Below, in pieces: positions 20,757 to 32,091 of a stretch of DNA of 64,000 nt. The DNA is taken from positions 61,996,717 through 62,060,716 of the forward strand of contig JASEVX010000003.1 of assembly GCA_031761405.1 (NCBI GenBank). The letters are read 5' to 3'. The stretch comes from Serripes groenlandicus. Lineage: Eukaryota; Mollusca; Bivalvia; Cardiida; Cardiidae. Both the position numbers and the translations under genes were made by a program. The notes beneath the pieces are model-generated. The model was not told the DNA's origin. It worked only from the letters and a program-made list of their open reading frames with translations, and did not search any database. Position 1 is the first letter of the stretch. Each line of letters opens with the position of its first letter.

Positions 20757-20947
20757 ATTTAACCCTACCCAAAATGTACACTCATTTGCAGCAAGACGCT
20801 TTTTGAAAACCGAATGAACAATTTATCCTTTTGGCACAATACTTTCAACTCTATTCAATCATTTTACTTTCTTTATCAGTAACTTTTTCTTCCTGGATGT
20901 TCTCAAAGTCGTCTGCTGCAGTTTTGTTTTATGTGGGAAAGGGTTAA
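20757..20947. mobile_element. MITE (TTAA family)
   Basis: TTTAACCCTACCCAAAATG at the left and TGTGGGAAAGGGTTAAC at the right, with GTCGTCTGCTGCAG inside. Confidence 0.75.
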
Positions 20948-20951
20948 CAGG

Positions 20952-22062
20952 TTTTGTTTAGCTCCACTGGTTGAAAGCCAGTCGAGCTTATGTCATGGCG
21001 AATTGTCCGTGCGTGCGTGCGTGCGTTAACTTTTTCCTTTAAACGACTTCTTCTCCCTAACCACTTGGCCAATTTGGTTGAAACTTCATAGGAAGCATCC
21101 TCTCAATGTCCTCTCGTAAATTTTTTCAATTTTTTTTTATCCATCTATAATTCTGGTTTCCATGGCAACCAAAAGAAAAAAAATAGTGAAAACTTAAACT
21201 TGTCAGGCCGATTTTCAAATAATTTTGTTCAAATGTTTCTTGGGTGACCCTTTATTAGATTCCTTCAAGAAATGTTGATTGGTTGAAAAACATGGCCGCC
21301 AGGGGGCGGGGCTATTTTGCCTTATATAGCTATAGTGAAAACTTAAAAAATCTTCTTCTCCGAAAGTGTTCAGCCGATTTTCAAATAATTTTGTAGAAAT
21401 GTTCAATGGGTGACCCTCTATCAGATTCCTTCAAGCCATGTTGATTGGTCGAAAAACATGGCCGCCAGAGGGCGGGGCTATTTTGCCTTATATGACCATA
21501 GTGAAAACTTAAAAAATCTTTTTCTCCGAAAGTGTAAGGCCAATTTTCAAATAATTTTGTAGAAATGTTCCTTGGGTGACTCTTTATTAGATTCCTTCAA
21601 GAAATGTTGATTGGTTGAAAAACATGGCCGCCAGGGGGCGGGGCTATTTTGCCTTATATAGCTATAGTGAAAACTTAAAAAATCTTCTTCTCCGAAAATG
21701 TTGAGCAGATTTTCAAATAATTTTGTAGGAATGTTCCTTGGGTGACCTTCTATCAGATTCCTTCAAGCCATGTTGATTGGTAAAAAAACATGGCCGCCTG
21801 AGGGCAGGGCTATTTTGCCTTATATGGCTATAGTAAAAACTTAAAATATCCTCTCTAACGAAAGTGTCAGGCCAATTTTCAAATAATTTTGCAAAAACAT
21901 TCCTTGGGTGACACTCTACAAGATTCCTTTAAGCCATGGTGGTTGGTAAAAAACATGGCCACCAGGGGGCAGGGCTGTTTAGAGATTTGATTTTTGCCTT
22001 ATGGCCGTGGAGCGATACTGGCCCTTTTGGGCCTCTTGTTTTTCTGAAAAAGGGGAAGGGAC
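20952..22062 (+). mobile_element. Tandem-repeat element with five 166-bp units
   Basis: The word AGATTCCTTCAAG recurs at 21258, 21424, 21590, 21756 and (variant) 21922, exactly 166 bases apart. Units share GATTTTCAAATAATTTTG, AACATGGCCGCCAG and GGGGCTATTTTGCC. The left arm includes (GTGC)n near 21010 and a segment (CTCCCTAACCACTTGGCC) also seen at other such elements. The right arm ends with the hairpin GGCCCTTTTGGGCC followed by TCTTGTTT. Two unlike arms around a core array recall the bivalve pearl-type Helitron-like elements; that assignment is inference. A related copy lies at 56925-57500. Confidence 0.75.
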
Positions 22063-22446
22063 CTGGGGCCTTTGAGAAGGGGAGAATTTCGCTGCGTTTT
22101 AGTAAAAAAGAGGGGGGAAATTGTAATGATTTCTACTAATGTTTTCTTGTTTTATGTTTTACATTTTCTGCTTTGTCAACAATTAACTTGAAGACATTTA
22201 CATCTTGTCTTGTTTGAGTGTATCTATGTACAGAGTCCTTGTGGGGTCCAGAATTGTCATGTTTACTATGGTGATTTTTGCATTTCGGCAATGATTCAGA
22301 GGGGAATTTATATTTTTAGAGGAAAAACTATGCTTATTTTCTGAGGGGAAGGGGTCTTTAAAAAAAATGGTTAAAGAATGTTAAACGTTTCAGGCATACT
22401 TCATTTCCCAAGACTATTCGCCCATTCAAACTATCATGATATTGGA
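22063..22446. other. Spacer without recognised genes
   Basis: G-rich on + near 22050-22100 (runs of GGGG), otherwise featureless. Confidence 0.4.
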
Positions 22447-22613
22447 TTAACTCTTTGACACAACAATTCTGCAGCAGTCGACTTTGAAATCATCTAGACA
22501 AAACTATGAAGAATCTCTATAAATGAAAGTATAGTTATTTGAATTAGTTTAAAACATTGTGACAAAGGCAAAATTGCTCATTATGAAAGTTTGTATATGT
22601 GGGAAAGGGTTAA
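22447..22613. mobile_element. MITE (TTAA family), short copy
   Basis: TTAACTCTTTGACACAACAA at the left and TATGTGGGAAAGGGTTAA at the right; the right subterminal part is deleted. Confidence 0.7.
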
Positions 22614-23392
22614 AAAGCCAAGCTACTTCAAGCTTGTAACTTAGTTGAGATTCATGCAGTCTTGATCCCTCGAGCAGTTTAAACACAATCCATAACACTG
22701 TATAAAACTGTTTGGATACAAGGTGTCAAGTTTCAGCTTCATACGAATATCGTATCAGTGTGCATTGTTTCACAATAAACAAACTACATACAGTTGCATG
22801 CCTGTTTTAGAGGAAAAAAAACGTGTGTGTATCCTTTGTATTTCAACAACAATGGCCTCCCATTGAAAAGGTGATTGGGTGTATATTTCATTTCCGCTTT
22901 GATTCATTCGACGCTTTCTCAGATCAAGCCAAGTTTTTAAAATATACCTGTCATGTGAGATCAGTAGCCTTTGTACCAGTAGCATGAAACGTGAAACTGC
23001 AGTTTGTTCAGTGGTATATCTATAGATACTATATATGCATCATGTACGATAGGATTTGCAGACCCGGACGGAGCAAACTTGTCATCATTAATATCCCAAG
23101 CCAAATTTCATCTTACATGAACTGAACATCTTACATGAACTGAAATAATAATAGTTTGAGAAATTACAAATCACCTGTACCCACGATAACTCATGTATAA
23201 CAAATCACTTACTGAAGTTATAGTAATTTGATTCGATGTCTCGATTGAATGGTTTTTGATATCGAATGTAAATTTAATGCGTTGTAACCATATGCCTATT
23301 ATGAGTTGCGTCTGACAGGTAAAACGGGTATTGCTGACTGTACGTCAAGACTGAGTCAAGTCTTTGCATACACACTGCCCCTTCTTTTATTT

Positions 23393-23625
23393 TTAACCCT
23401 TTCCCGTAACTTTTGACGTATTTGCAAGAGACGAAGATTGGAAAACATTGTGGCAAAATGAGACATTACTATACAAAAAAAAGAATCAATTTTTGCTTTT
23501 ATCATAAGGGGATTTTTTCCGACTCTATTCGTTAACATAACTTTTATTTATAGTGATTTTCAATAATTCTGTCCAGATGTTTTGAAAGTCGTCTGCTACA
23601 GATTTGTTGTATGTGGGAAGGTTAA
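23393..23625. mobile_element. MITE (TTAA family)
   Basis: TTAACCCTTTCCCGTAAC at the left and GTTGTATGTGGGAAGGTTAA at the right, with GTCGTCTGCTACAG inside. Confidence 0.75.
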
Positions 23626-24480
23626 TGACAGTTCCAAATAACTACTGACGTAAGCTCTCTTTGATCAGTGCGTAAACGTTTTTTAAATGCAACAACACAA
23701 AATACAGTCTTTAACACGAGTGTGCAGAACTATCGCAAAATAAGCTCGTAAACATTGTTACAATAGTTGTTGGGATATATTACTTTTCAACATATCAGTG
23801 TCTCTGAACAGATATATAAACGTAACTTGTCCTTGATGGGCGGTTTTTCTGCCAAAGAAATGGCGGAAAATGTCAAAGCAAAACTCGGGTAAAATGCGTG
23901 TTTTTGAATTTAGAAATTTAGGTTTTCCTAAACTTACAAGTTTATTTACAAACATATATGTTTGTAGAATATAAATAACTGTAGTACTTTAATTATTGAT
24001 AGTGATTTCAAGAGAAACTGACAGTCCGCATAGGCATGTAGCCGTGAAACATTTTATTCGTATTTGCGAACCAAAATTAATAATCCGGCTAAAGGGAGTA
24101 ATGAAATGGTGTAGTGGCCAGCTTCGTCAGAAAACATTCCTTTAACATTGAAGAAAACTTAACATTTTCTTTCTTTTCCTTGAAGGCTTACTCATATCTC
24201 TACAACGTACGTTTGTTGTAATCACATAATGTGACATTGTACCAATGTCGGATAGACGTAGGCTATTGGTTGTCGATGTTGCATCGACGTTAGGGACCCA
24301 ATGTCGGACAGACGTTGGTTCACTGTCCAGCGTAGATATGCCGTCTGGTGTTATCTATATAGTTTCCTGATTCAAGCTGACACATTTTAAACATAAATAT
24401 ATTGTGACTACAACCTGAAACTGCATTGTGTACGGTACAACCAATATGTTTTAGTACATGTAGATATATTTCGTTTTTTG
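23626..24480. other. Spacer without recognised genes
   Basis: Contains the imperfect direct repeat CCAATGTCGGATAGACGT / CCAATGTCGGACAGACGT about 60 bases apart near 24240 and 24300. No gene is seen. Confidence 0.4.
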
Positions 24481-24601
24481 GTTGAATTGCCAAATAGTGG
24501 AGGTAAGCCAGGAATTAAAAATGTCAAACTTTGCGAACAAAATTGGTAATGGAACACAAGTAGACTTCATTTCAACTATTTTACAATTTTTTATATTTTT
24601 T

Positions 24602-24671
24602 ATGCTCAAGATAACGCTTTTGAAACGGCAACTTTTTTTCCTAGTGGCGTTTGTGGCACATATTTGTTTAG
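24602..24671 (+). CDS. Candidate signal-peptide exon, possibly exon 1 of the cadherin gene
   Basis: ATG 24602 opens MLKITLLKRQLFFLVAFVAH, a basic start followed by a hydrophobic stretch as in a secretory signal, and runs to a splice donor TTTAG|GTAGGA at 24671/24672. An in-frame ATG at about 24521 would add a hydrophilic leader. The exon ends in phase 1, exactly what the first clear cadherin exon at 35447 requires. However, joining them directly would leave the first cadherin repeat missing, so either further exons are lost or undetected, or this is a coincidence. Confidence 0.35.
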
Positions 24672-24773
24672 GTAGGATACTTTTAATGTATGGACACTAA
24701 CAACAACATGAACAACAGCTTTTTGAAAAAGATATTTCAACCTGTCATAAAAGACAGAATTCTTTTAGAGCTC

Positions 24774-25258
24774 TTTGCTCAGATTAATTGCCTATCGCCA
24801 ATTATTTGCCCCCTCTTCAAATCAATTTCCCTTTAAAATGTGCAAGCGCTGTAAGAAGGTCTTATTTTTATACCGGCTATAAACGAAGTAAATAGGAGTG
24901 AGTGTGTTGGTCTTGAAAGAGACGTAGATAAGACTACATTCCTGGATTTTACGGTGTTCGGACAATAAATAAAGAAATAAAATGTTGGTAGGTTTGAATA
25001 ATGTTTAGTACACAATTTTTAAAAAAACAACATAAATACACTTTGCTCAGCTTAATAACCTGTCGCCAATTATTTGCTCCCTCTTCAAATTAATTTCCCT
25101 TAAAATGGGAAAGCGCTGCAAGAAGGTCGTATTTTTATACCGCCTATAAACGATGTGAATAGGAGTGAGTTTGTTGGTCTTTACAGAGACGTAGATAAGA
25201 CTACGTTCCTGGATTTTCCGGTGTTCGGACAATAACTTATGAAAATAAATGTTGGTAG
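24774..25258 (+). repeat. 268-bp tandem duplication, second copy split by the BEL element
   Basis: TTTGCTCAG at 24774 and again at 25042 starts two copies sharing CGCCAATTATTTGC, CCCTCTTCAAAT, AAGCGCTG and GGTGTTCGGACAATAA. The second copy breaks at GGTAG (25254-25258), where the retrotransposon begins, and resumes at 34550 with GGTAGGTTTGAATAATTG, matching the first copy at about 24987. This confirms the insertion point. Confidence 0.88.
25254..25258. repeat. BEL target-site duplication, left
   Basis: GGTAG, repeated at 34550-34554. It is present once in the uninterrupted duplicate near 24987. Confidence 0.9.
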
Positions 25259-26073
25259 TGTTCCGCTCTATGTGATGATTAACGGAAAGATAACGATGTG
25301 TATTTAAGTCTTTTATTACTAGTCTTCAACAGCACCGTAAAAAACTGAAACAAAATAAATGCTTCCTTTAATACCTACTCTATCACTCATTTGCTTGTCT
25401 TTATATTTGACTTGTAAAGCCTGCACTGGTAAAACAATGAAAACATCGTGGAGAAATGAGGAATTTCCACTGACAGGCAATGTCCCATCCCCCAACGATG
25501 CTTTCATTCCTGTTCAAGGATGACATTATCTATATTTATATCCGAAAGAACATTGCAACAACTGAAGATGCTAAGCAACTATGGAATAAAGAGTTCTGAG
25601 AAGAAACGGATGCGTCACCAAACAATGTGAAAAAAGGTGCAAATACGTGCACTTTCTTTAATGCTTATAGTATTAATTACTGAAATTATGAATACTGAAT
25701 TCAAACATTCAAGAGAATGAAATCGTTGCTCAATACGAGCAACGATTTATTTCCTCGAGAAAGCCCAGAAACGCACAGAATGCTTGACGCGAAAAGTCAT
25801 GACTGTACGCTAAACACTTTAAATACAAAAAATATAAAGATGCAACAATAACAGTATATACATAACATGTAGCTGCAGAGTGCACTGGCTCTATACAAAA
25901 ATTGTGGAAGTACTTACGCCGTAATACGTCCGGCCTTGCTCCATAATGATCACTGGTTTAGAAATCAGAAAACATGTGACTTTCTTCTTGGTGCGCGAAT
26001 CAAGAGCGATAACTGCTCCTTGACCATACCAAAATCAAAGTACTTAAAGTTTATAAAGTAACGATCCAGCACA
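25259..26073 (-). repeat. BEL 3' LTR
   Basis: 815 bp, apparently identical to 33735-34549. It contains a perfect 12-bp stem-loop at 25720-25748. Confidence 0.94.
25720..25748. promoter_or_regulatory. Perfect 12-bp stem-loop in the 3' LTR
   Basis: AAATCGTTGCTC, loop AATAC, GAGCAACGATTT. The same structure is at 34196-34224 in the 5' LTR. It may act in transcript ending or packaging, which is inference. Confidence 0.6.
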
Positions 26074-26453
26074 CTCCCAGTCTGATATCCATGATATCAT
26101 TATATGGATATCACCATCCATTACAAACTGAAATTAATATTAAACTGTCGAAGTACAACATACAGACCGCATAACATGAATGCACTGTGCAAACAATTAA
26201 TCAATCGCAGACACAATATATGCATGCCATACCCTGCTTAGGGGCTCTTCACATAAGCTTGCCTCCAAAGCCAAAAATGTATAAACTAAGCTCAGTGACT
26301 AAGCAAACAAAGTTTAGCACTGAAATATGAAAATGCATTAAAAGAATAGTGAACACATAGGTTTAACAATACTATGAGTACGATGTCATAATGTCGCCAA
26401 TGATGATTAGAAAAGAATGTTTGTAGAAATTACATCTTGTCAATTATATATTG

Positions 26454-26815
26454 TCAACAGTCACTCAATAAAAGCACCATTTCTGTTATAGGTCTTGTGT
26501 AGGTTACAGTTCTTCCATCTTTCAATATGCGAACTTCTGCTTTCCTTATGTGACCATCTTTTTCACTCTTAATGGCATTTGTGATTACTCCGACACACCA
26601 ATCACTCCGAGGAAGGTCCTTTTCCTTTAATAGGATAATATCACCATCCCTTAAGTCTGATCTTTCTCTATACCACTTTCGTCTCTTTTGAAGATCCTGA
26701 ATATAAAACTGTCTCCACTTCTTCCAAAATATGTCAGACAAAACCTGTACATGTTTCCACTGAGCCTTGTACATATCTTTAATAACAACACTTTGACAAA
26801 GAATTGGCTCACACT
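26454..26815 (-). pseudogene. BEL pol C-terminal domain (DUF5641-type), cut off from the rest of pol
   Basis: About 120 residues open on - from the insertion boundary to a stop at 26454-26456, including DMYKAQWKHVQVLSDIFWKKW, GDIILLKEKDLPRSDW and VRILKDGRTVTYTRPI. This is the domain that follows integrase in BEL/Pao polyproteins, so the pol reading frame clearly continued here before the 26822-28526 element arrived. It has no start of its own and is probably untranslated in this copy. Downstream, 26083-26453 is non-coding up to the LTR and holds the inverted repeat TGATATCCAT...ATGGATATCA. Confidence 0.85.
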
Positions 26816-26821
26816 TTGTTT

Positions 26822-28526
26822 TTAGCTCGACTATTCGAAGAATATGAGAGCTATACTACTTACCCTGGCGTCGGCGTCGGCGTCGGCGTCGCCGTCGGCG
26901 TCGGCGTCCACGTCACACTTTGGTTAAGGTTTTGCATGCAAGTTCTTAAATACTACATGTATTGCATTGAAACTTTCTACAACCCTACCAAACTATCACA
27001 CCAATGTAGATTATCAAGTTAGATAACTCTATCCTGCATTTTATGCAAGTTATGGCCCTTTTTTACTTAGAAATTCTGGTTAAAGTTTTGCGTGCAACTA
27101 AAGTAAGAGTCCATATCTCAGTATTTAATTGATGCATTGCATTGAAACTTTATACAGCACTACCCAACTATCACACCTATGTAGATTATCAAGTTAGATA
27201 ACTCTATCCTGCATTTTATGCAAGTTATGGCCCTTTTTTTACTTAGAAATTCTGGTTAAAGTTTTGCGTGCAACTAAATTAAGAGTCCATATCTCAGTAT
27301 TTACTTGATGCATTGCATTGAAACTTTCTACAACCCTACCCAACTATCACACCTGTGTAGATTATCATCTAAGATAACTCTATCCTGCATTTTATGCAAG
27401 TTATGGCCCTTTTTTTACTTAGAAATTCTGGTTAAAGTTTTGCATGCAACTAAATTAAGAGTCCATATCTCAGTATATACTTGATGCATTGCATTGAACC
27501 TTTATACAACCCTACCCAACTATTACACCTATGTAGATTAACAAGTTAGATAACTCTATCCTGCATTTTAGGCAAGTTATGGCACTTTTTTTTACTTAGA
27601 AATTCTGGTTAAAGTTTTGCGTGCTACTAAATTAAGAGTCCATATCTCAGTATTTACTTGCTGCATTGCATTGAAACTTTCTACAACCCTACCCAACTAT
27701 TACACCTGTGTAGATTATCAAGTATGATAGCTCTATTCTGCATTTTATGCAAGTTATGGCCCTTTTTTTACTTAGAAATACTGGTTAAAGTTTTGCGTGC
27801 AACTAAATTAAGAGTCCACGTCTCAGTATATACTTGATGCATTGCATTGAACCTTTATACAACCCTACCCAACTATCACACCTATGTAGATTATCAAGTA
27901 TGATAACTCTATCCTGCATTTTATGCAAGTTATGGCCTTTTTGGACTTATAAATTCTGGTTAAAGTTTTGCATGCAACTACATAAAGAGACCATCTCTTA
28001 GTAACTACTTGATGCATTGCATTGAAACGTTATACAGCCCTTACCAACCAGCATTTTATGCAAGTTATGGACCTTTTTGGACTTAGAAATTCTGGTTAAA
28101 GTTTTGCAACTACATTTAGAGTGTAATCTCAGTAACAACTTGAACAATTGTATTGAAACTTTATACAACCTTTCCCAATTGTACAACTATAAACACAACC
28201 AATTAAGATAACTCTATCCTGTATATGGTGCAAATTGTTGCCCTTTTTTTACTTAGAAATTATGGTTAAAGGTTTGCGTGCAACTACATTAAGAGTCCAT
28301 ATCTTAGTAACTACTTGATGCATTCCATTGAAAGGTTATACAACCCTATCTAACCATCAAACCTATGAAAATAATCATGTTAAATAACACTATCCTGCAT
28401 ATAATGCAAATTATCACCCACTAAGAAATTGTGGTTAATGTTTTGCATGCAACTACATTAGAGTCCATTATCTCGGTAACTTAAATAAGCGGTGGAATAG
28501 TCGAGCGCGCTGTCCTCCGACAGCTC
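26822..28526 (+). mobile_element. Tandem-repeat element inserted in BEL pol, unit about 176 bp
   Basis: Opens with TTAGCTCGACTATTCGAAG and a (GGCGTC)n tract (26866-26912). It continues with eight to nine units marked by ATTCTGGTTAAAGTTTTGC at 27073, 27249, 27425, 27602, 27779 (variant), 27953 and 28089, at steps of mostly 174-177. Each unit carries TGATGCATTGCATTGAA and AACTCTATCCTGCATTTTATG. TTGTTT flanks both ends (26816-26821 and 28527-28532), as a 6-bp duplication or shared terminus. Removing the element and one TTGTTT brings the two pol halves back into one frame, which fixes its limits. Confidence 0.85.
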
Positions 28527-31500
28527 TTGTTTGATTCAACAACATTGATGGACTTAACACAACAGGGTCTGATGGGTCTGTTGATACAGGTACTAAGGGT
28601 CTGGAATTTATTATAGCGCAAACTTCCGCCATAAATGTAACAAGGACTTCATGAGTCAGACTCTTGGTCTTATTTTCCTGAAAAATACCATCCAGTACTC
28701 TTCGGGTCATGCCTATCATCCTCTCCCAAACCCCACCCATGTGGGAGGAATGGGGCGGATTAAATACCCATGTAATACCAGAATTATGCAAAAAGGTCTT
28801 CATCCGACCGCCCTCAACACTGATGGCATCTATATGTAAACTATCAAGAGCCCCAATAAAATTTGTTCCTCTGTCAGAACGAAATTGTTTGACATGACCT
28901 CTAAGAGATATGAAGCGTCTCAGTGCATTAATAAAAGAAGAACTACTCATTTCCTCGACAACCTCGATATGTATTGCGCGTGTAGTGAGACAAGTGAAAA
29001 GAATGGCCCACCTTTTCGAGTTTGCAACCCCACCCCGAGTCTTTCGCGTAAGTACCTGCCAAGGACCGAACGCATCTAAACCTACAAATGTGAAAGGGGG
29101 TCCTGGAGTAAGTCTATCCTGAGGCAAGTCTGCCATTAACTGCGACTCTGTTGCACCACGCAGTTTCCTACATTTTACACAGTGATGAATTGCTGATGAA
29201 ATCAGTCTTTTTGCTCCAACAATCCAATACCCATTACTTCTAACCGCCCCCTCTGTTAAGAGTCTACCTTGGTGTTTTAACCCCTCATGAAAATATCTTA
29301 CTAAAAGTTTTGCAATGTAGCATTGTCTTGACAAAATGACAGGGTTTGTCTCCTCTAAAGGGAGAGAACTATTCTGCAAACGCCCCTTAACCCTTATGAT
29401 TCCATGTTCATCAAGATATGGATTGAGACATAGTATTGAACTCTTCCCAAAAATTGGTTTTCTTTTCCACAATGATTCAAGCTCATCAGCAAACATGCAT
29501 GATTGCTCTTGTCTAATGATGAAACTCTCAGCATCATTTTTTAGGGATATCTTTTGACTAGGCTCAGTAGACTGGCTGCCAGACTTGACATTTTGTTCTA
29601 CAATTTTTTTTCTCTTATACCCTCTCACTACATCTATTAAAAGGGCAAATGCCTTGACCAGTCTACCCCAATCAGAAACTCTTTCAAATCTCTTAACAAA
29701 TTGTTCAGTAAGAACGGATTTTGCAACTTGCACCCTTATTTCTTTATCCTCTTCAGGCGTTATTAAGGGAAACCATTCTTTTGCACTTTCAACACAATTT
29801 TCAAGTAACCTTTTTGGAGCCGAAATCCATTTCTGATCAACTTCATTAAATGAATTGAGACCCCTAGTTCCACAGTCAGCAGGATTATTCTGACTCGACA
29901 CATAAAACCACTGGTCATACCTTGATACACTCAAGATTCTTTGTACGCGATTACTCACATAATTGTGAAAGCGCCTAGTTCTATTGTTCAAGTAACCTAA
30001 GACAACTCGACTGTCTGTATAGAACTGAATCTTACTCATTTTAACATTCAGACTCTCTTTTACCACTTCTACCAATTGAGTAGCTAATAAGCATGCACAT
30101 AATTCTAAACGTGGGATTGTGTGACCATGAGAAGGGTCTACCTTCGATTTTCCCATGACAAAACCTGCAAGATTTTTCCTGCCCTGGTCTTTGGCAAGTA
30201 CATAGACAACAGAGGCAATAGCTTTTTCAGACGCATCTGAAAATATGTGAAACTCTATGTCTGACATTTGACTTAGAGACCCTTTGATGTAACACCTAGG
30301 GACTTGGACAGCATTGAGGTTTTTCAAACCGTCCTTCCATTTGACCCATTTGTTTTCAATGTCTGGAGAAAGAGATTCATCCCAATCTTTGCCAGAAGCT
30401 ACAATGTCCCTCAAAATTAATTTTCCATTGAGAATAATTGGGGAAAGGAAACCAAGGGGGTCAAAAATGCTATTTATAGTGGACAAAATACCCCTTTTAG
30501 TTACAGGTTTGTCTGCAAGGTCTGACTTGAAAACAAATGCATCCAAGTTTAAATCGCACTCTAGACCAAGACTGCGCTGAGTAGGCAAATCATTAACATC
30601 AAAGTCAATACTTTTAAGATCTAACGCTAAATCTTCCTTATCAAAGGCCTTCATGACTTCAGAGTCATTTGAAGCAATTTTGTGGAGACGTAAGCTATTT
30701 TTGCTTAAATCTTTTTGGGTTTTCTTAATCAAAGCTACAGCTTGAGATGGGGAAGATTGAGAAGATAAACCATCATCAACATAAAAATCATTATGAATGA
30801 ATTTCTTAACTTCCTGAACTGAGTTTTCAACGGACTTCCGCAATGCATATGCTGCAACAGCAGGAGAGGGACTGTTACCGAATACATGCCTGCACATTCT
30901 GTATTCGATTATAGGTTTGGTGGGGTCATTACCTTCATACCAAAAAAACCTGAGAAAATTCTTATGCTTGTCGGCCACACTGAAACTATAGAACATCTGT
31001 TCAATGTCTACAGTCACAGCCACTGCATCCATCCTAAATCTAATTAGGATACTTAACAGATTATTTGTTAAATCTGGTCCCTGCAATAATACAGAATTCA
31101 ATGATACCCCCTCAAAGGAAGCAGACGAGTCAAATACAACCCTGACTTTACCCGGCTTTTTTGGATGATATACCCCGAAAATGGGCAAATACCAACATTC
31201 CTCATCATGGGTCAAAAGAGGGGCTACCTCTGCATGACCATTATCCAAAACATTTGCCATGAAGCTAACAAAATGGTTCATTTTGGTTGGATTCTTCTGT
31301 AGACTGAATTGCAGATCTTTAGCTCTATTTAATGCCTGTATTTTGTTATTAGGTAACTTTTGCCTATGCAACTTAAAGGGAAGAGGTGCAACCCAATGGC
31401 CATTTTCTTCAGTCATTTCTTGATCCATAATTTTCAAAAAATCCCTATCTTCAATAGAAATACCTAACTTTTCATCATCTTTTGACTTAAGGAAAAGAGA

Positions 31501-32091
31501 ATCTGACTGACCTAACTTTATTTCCTTAGATGAAATATAATTCACGCACGGTTCAAAAATTGAAACCCGATCGAAGTCCTTATCCATAAGAACATGTGTT
31601 TTGAAATTAGTGACTTTCATTTTAGACTCTTTTGATCTTGGATAATGCCTTTTCCCTAAACAAACTTCACCTATTACCACCCAACCAAACATAAGCCTTT
31701 GCGCAAAAGGCTGACCCTTAGAACCTGTGATTTGTTCTTGCACCTGGTGTGCTTCTATTAGGTCTCTACCAATTAATAAGGATATTGCTGCATCTGTTAG
31801 CGGAGGTATGTAGCTTGCTATACGTCTGAGGTGAGGAAAGTGTTGTGCTACTTCAGGAGTAGGTATTTCTAGACGATTCTGGGGTATGCTGTTACATTCG
31901 AGAACTGTTGGTAAGGCAAGTTCATTTGAGCCGTCAGAAGAGGAAACACACAATGAATTATTTACTTTTCTTCCAGTTATATTATGCGTACCTGAACAAG
32001 ATGCCATCTGATAAGCGATCCTTTCACTTTTGATGTTAAGTTTGTCCAAAAGATCAGACGTGGCTAGACTGCAGTTGCTCTGGTCGTCCAC
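28468..32091 (-). pseudogene. BEL pol polyprotein (protease, RT, RNase H, integrase), interrupted
   Basis: 1,207 residues open. The protease motif DDQS lies at the very start (the frame comes in from gag). Reverse transcriptase has FYVDDGL at about residue 437. RNase H has FSDAS at about 622, ELCACLLA and FYTDSRVVLGYL at about 693. Integrase has the zinc motif ending HHCVKC at about 975 and catalytic acids in VGLDAFGPW (about 1005), RSDRGTNF (about 1070) and GGVWERM (about 1118). The last genuine pol residues lie at about 28533; the final residues to the stop come from the inserted repeat element. The enzymes copy the RNA and integrate the cDNA. All catalytic residues are present, but the domain after integrase is detached. 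Confidence 0.93.

Noticed and set aside
26804..27022. 72-residue frame with a Val-Gly repeat
   Set aside because: It is the (GGCGTC)n tract of the tandem-repeat element read in frame.
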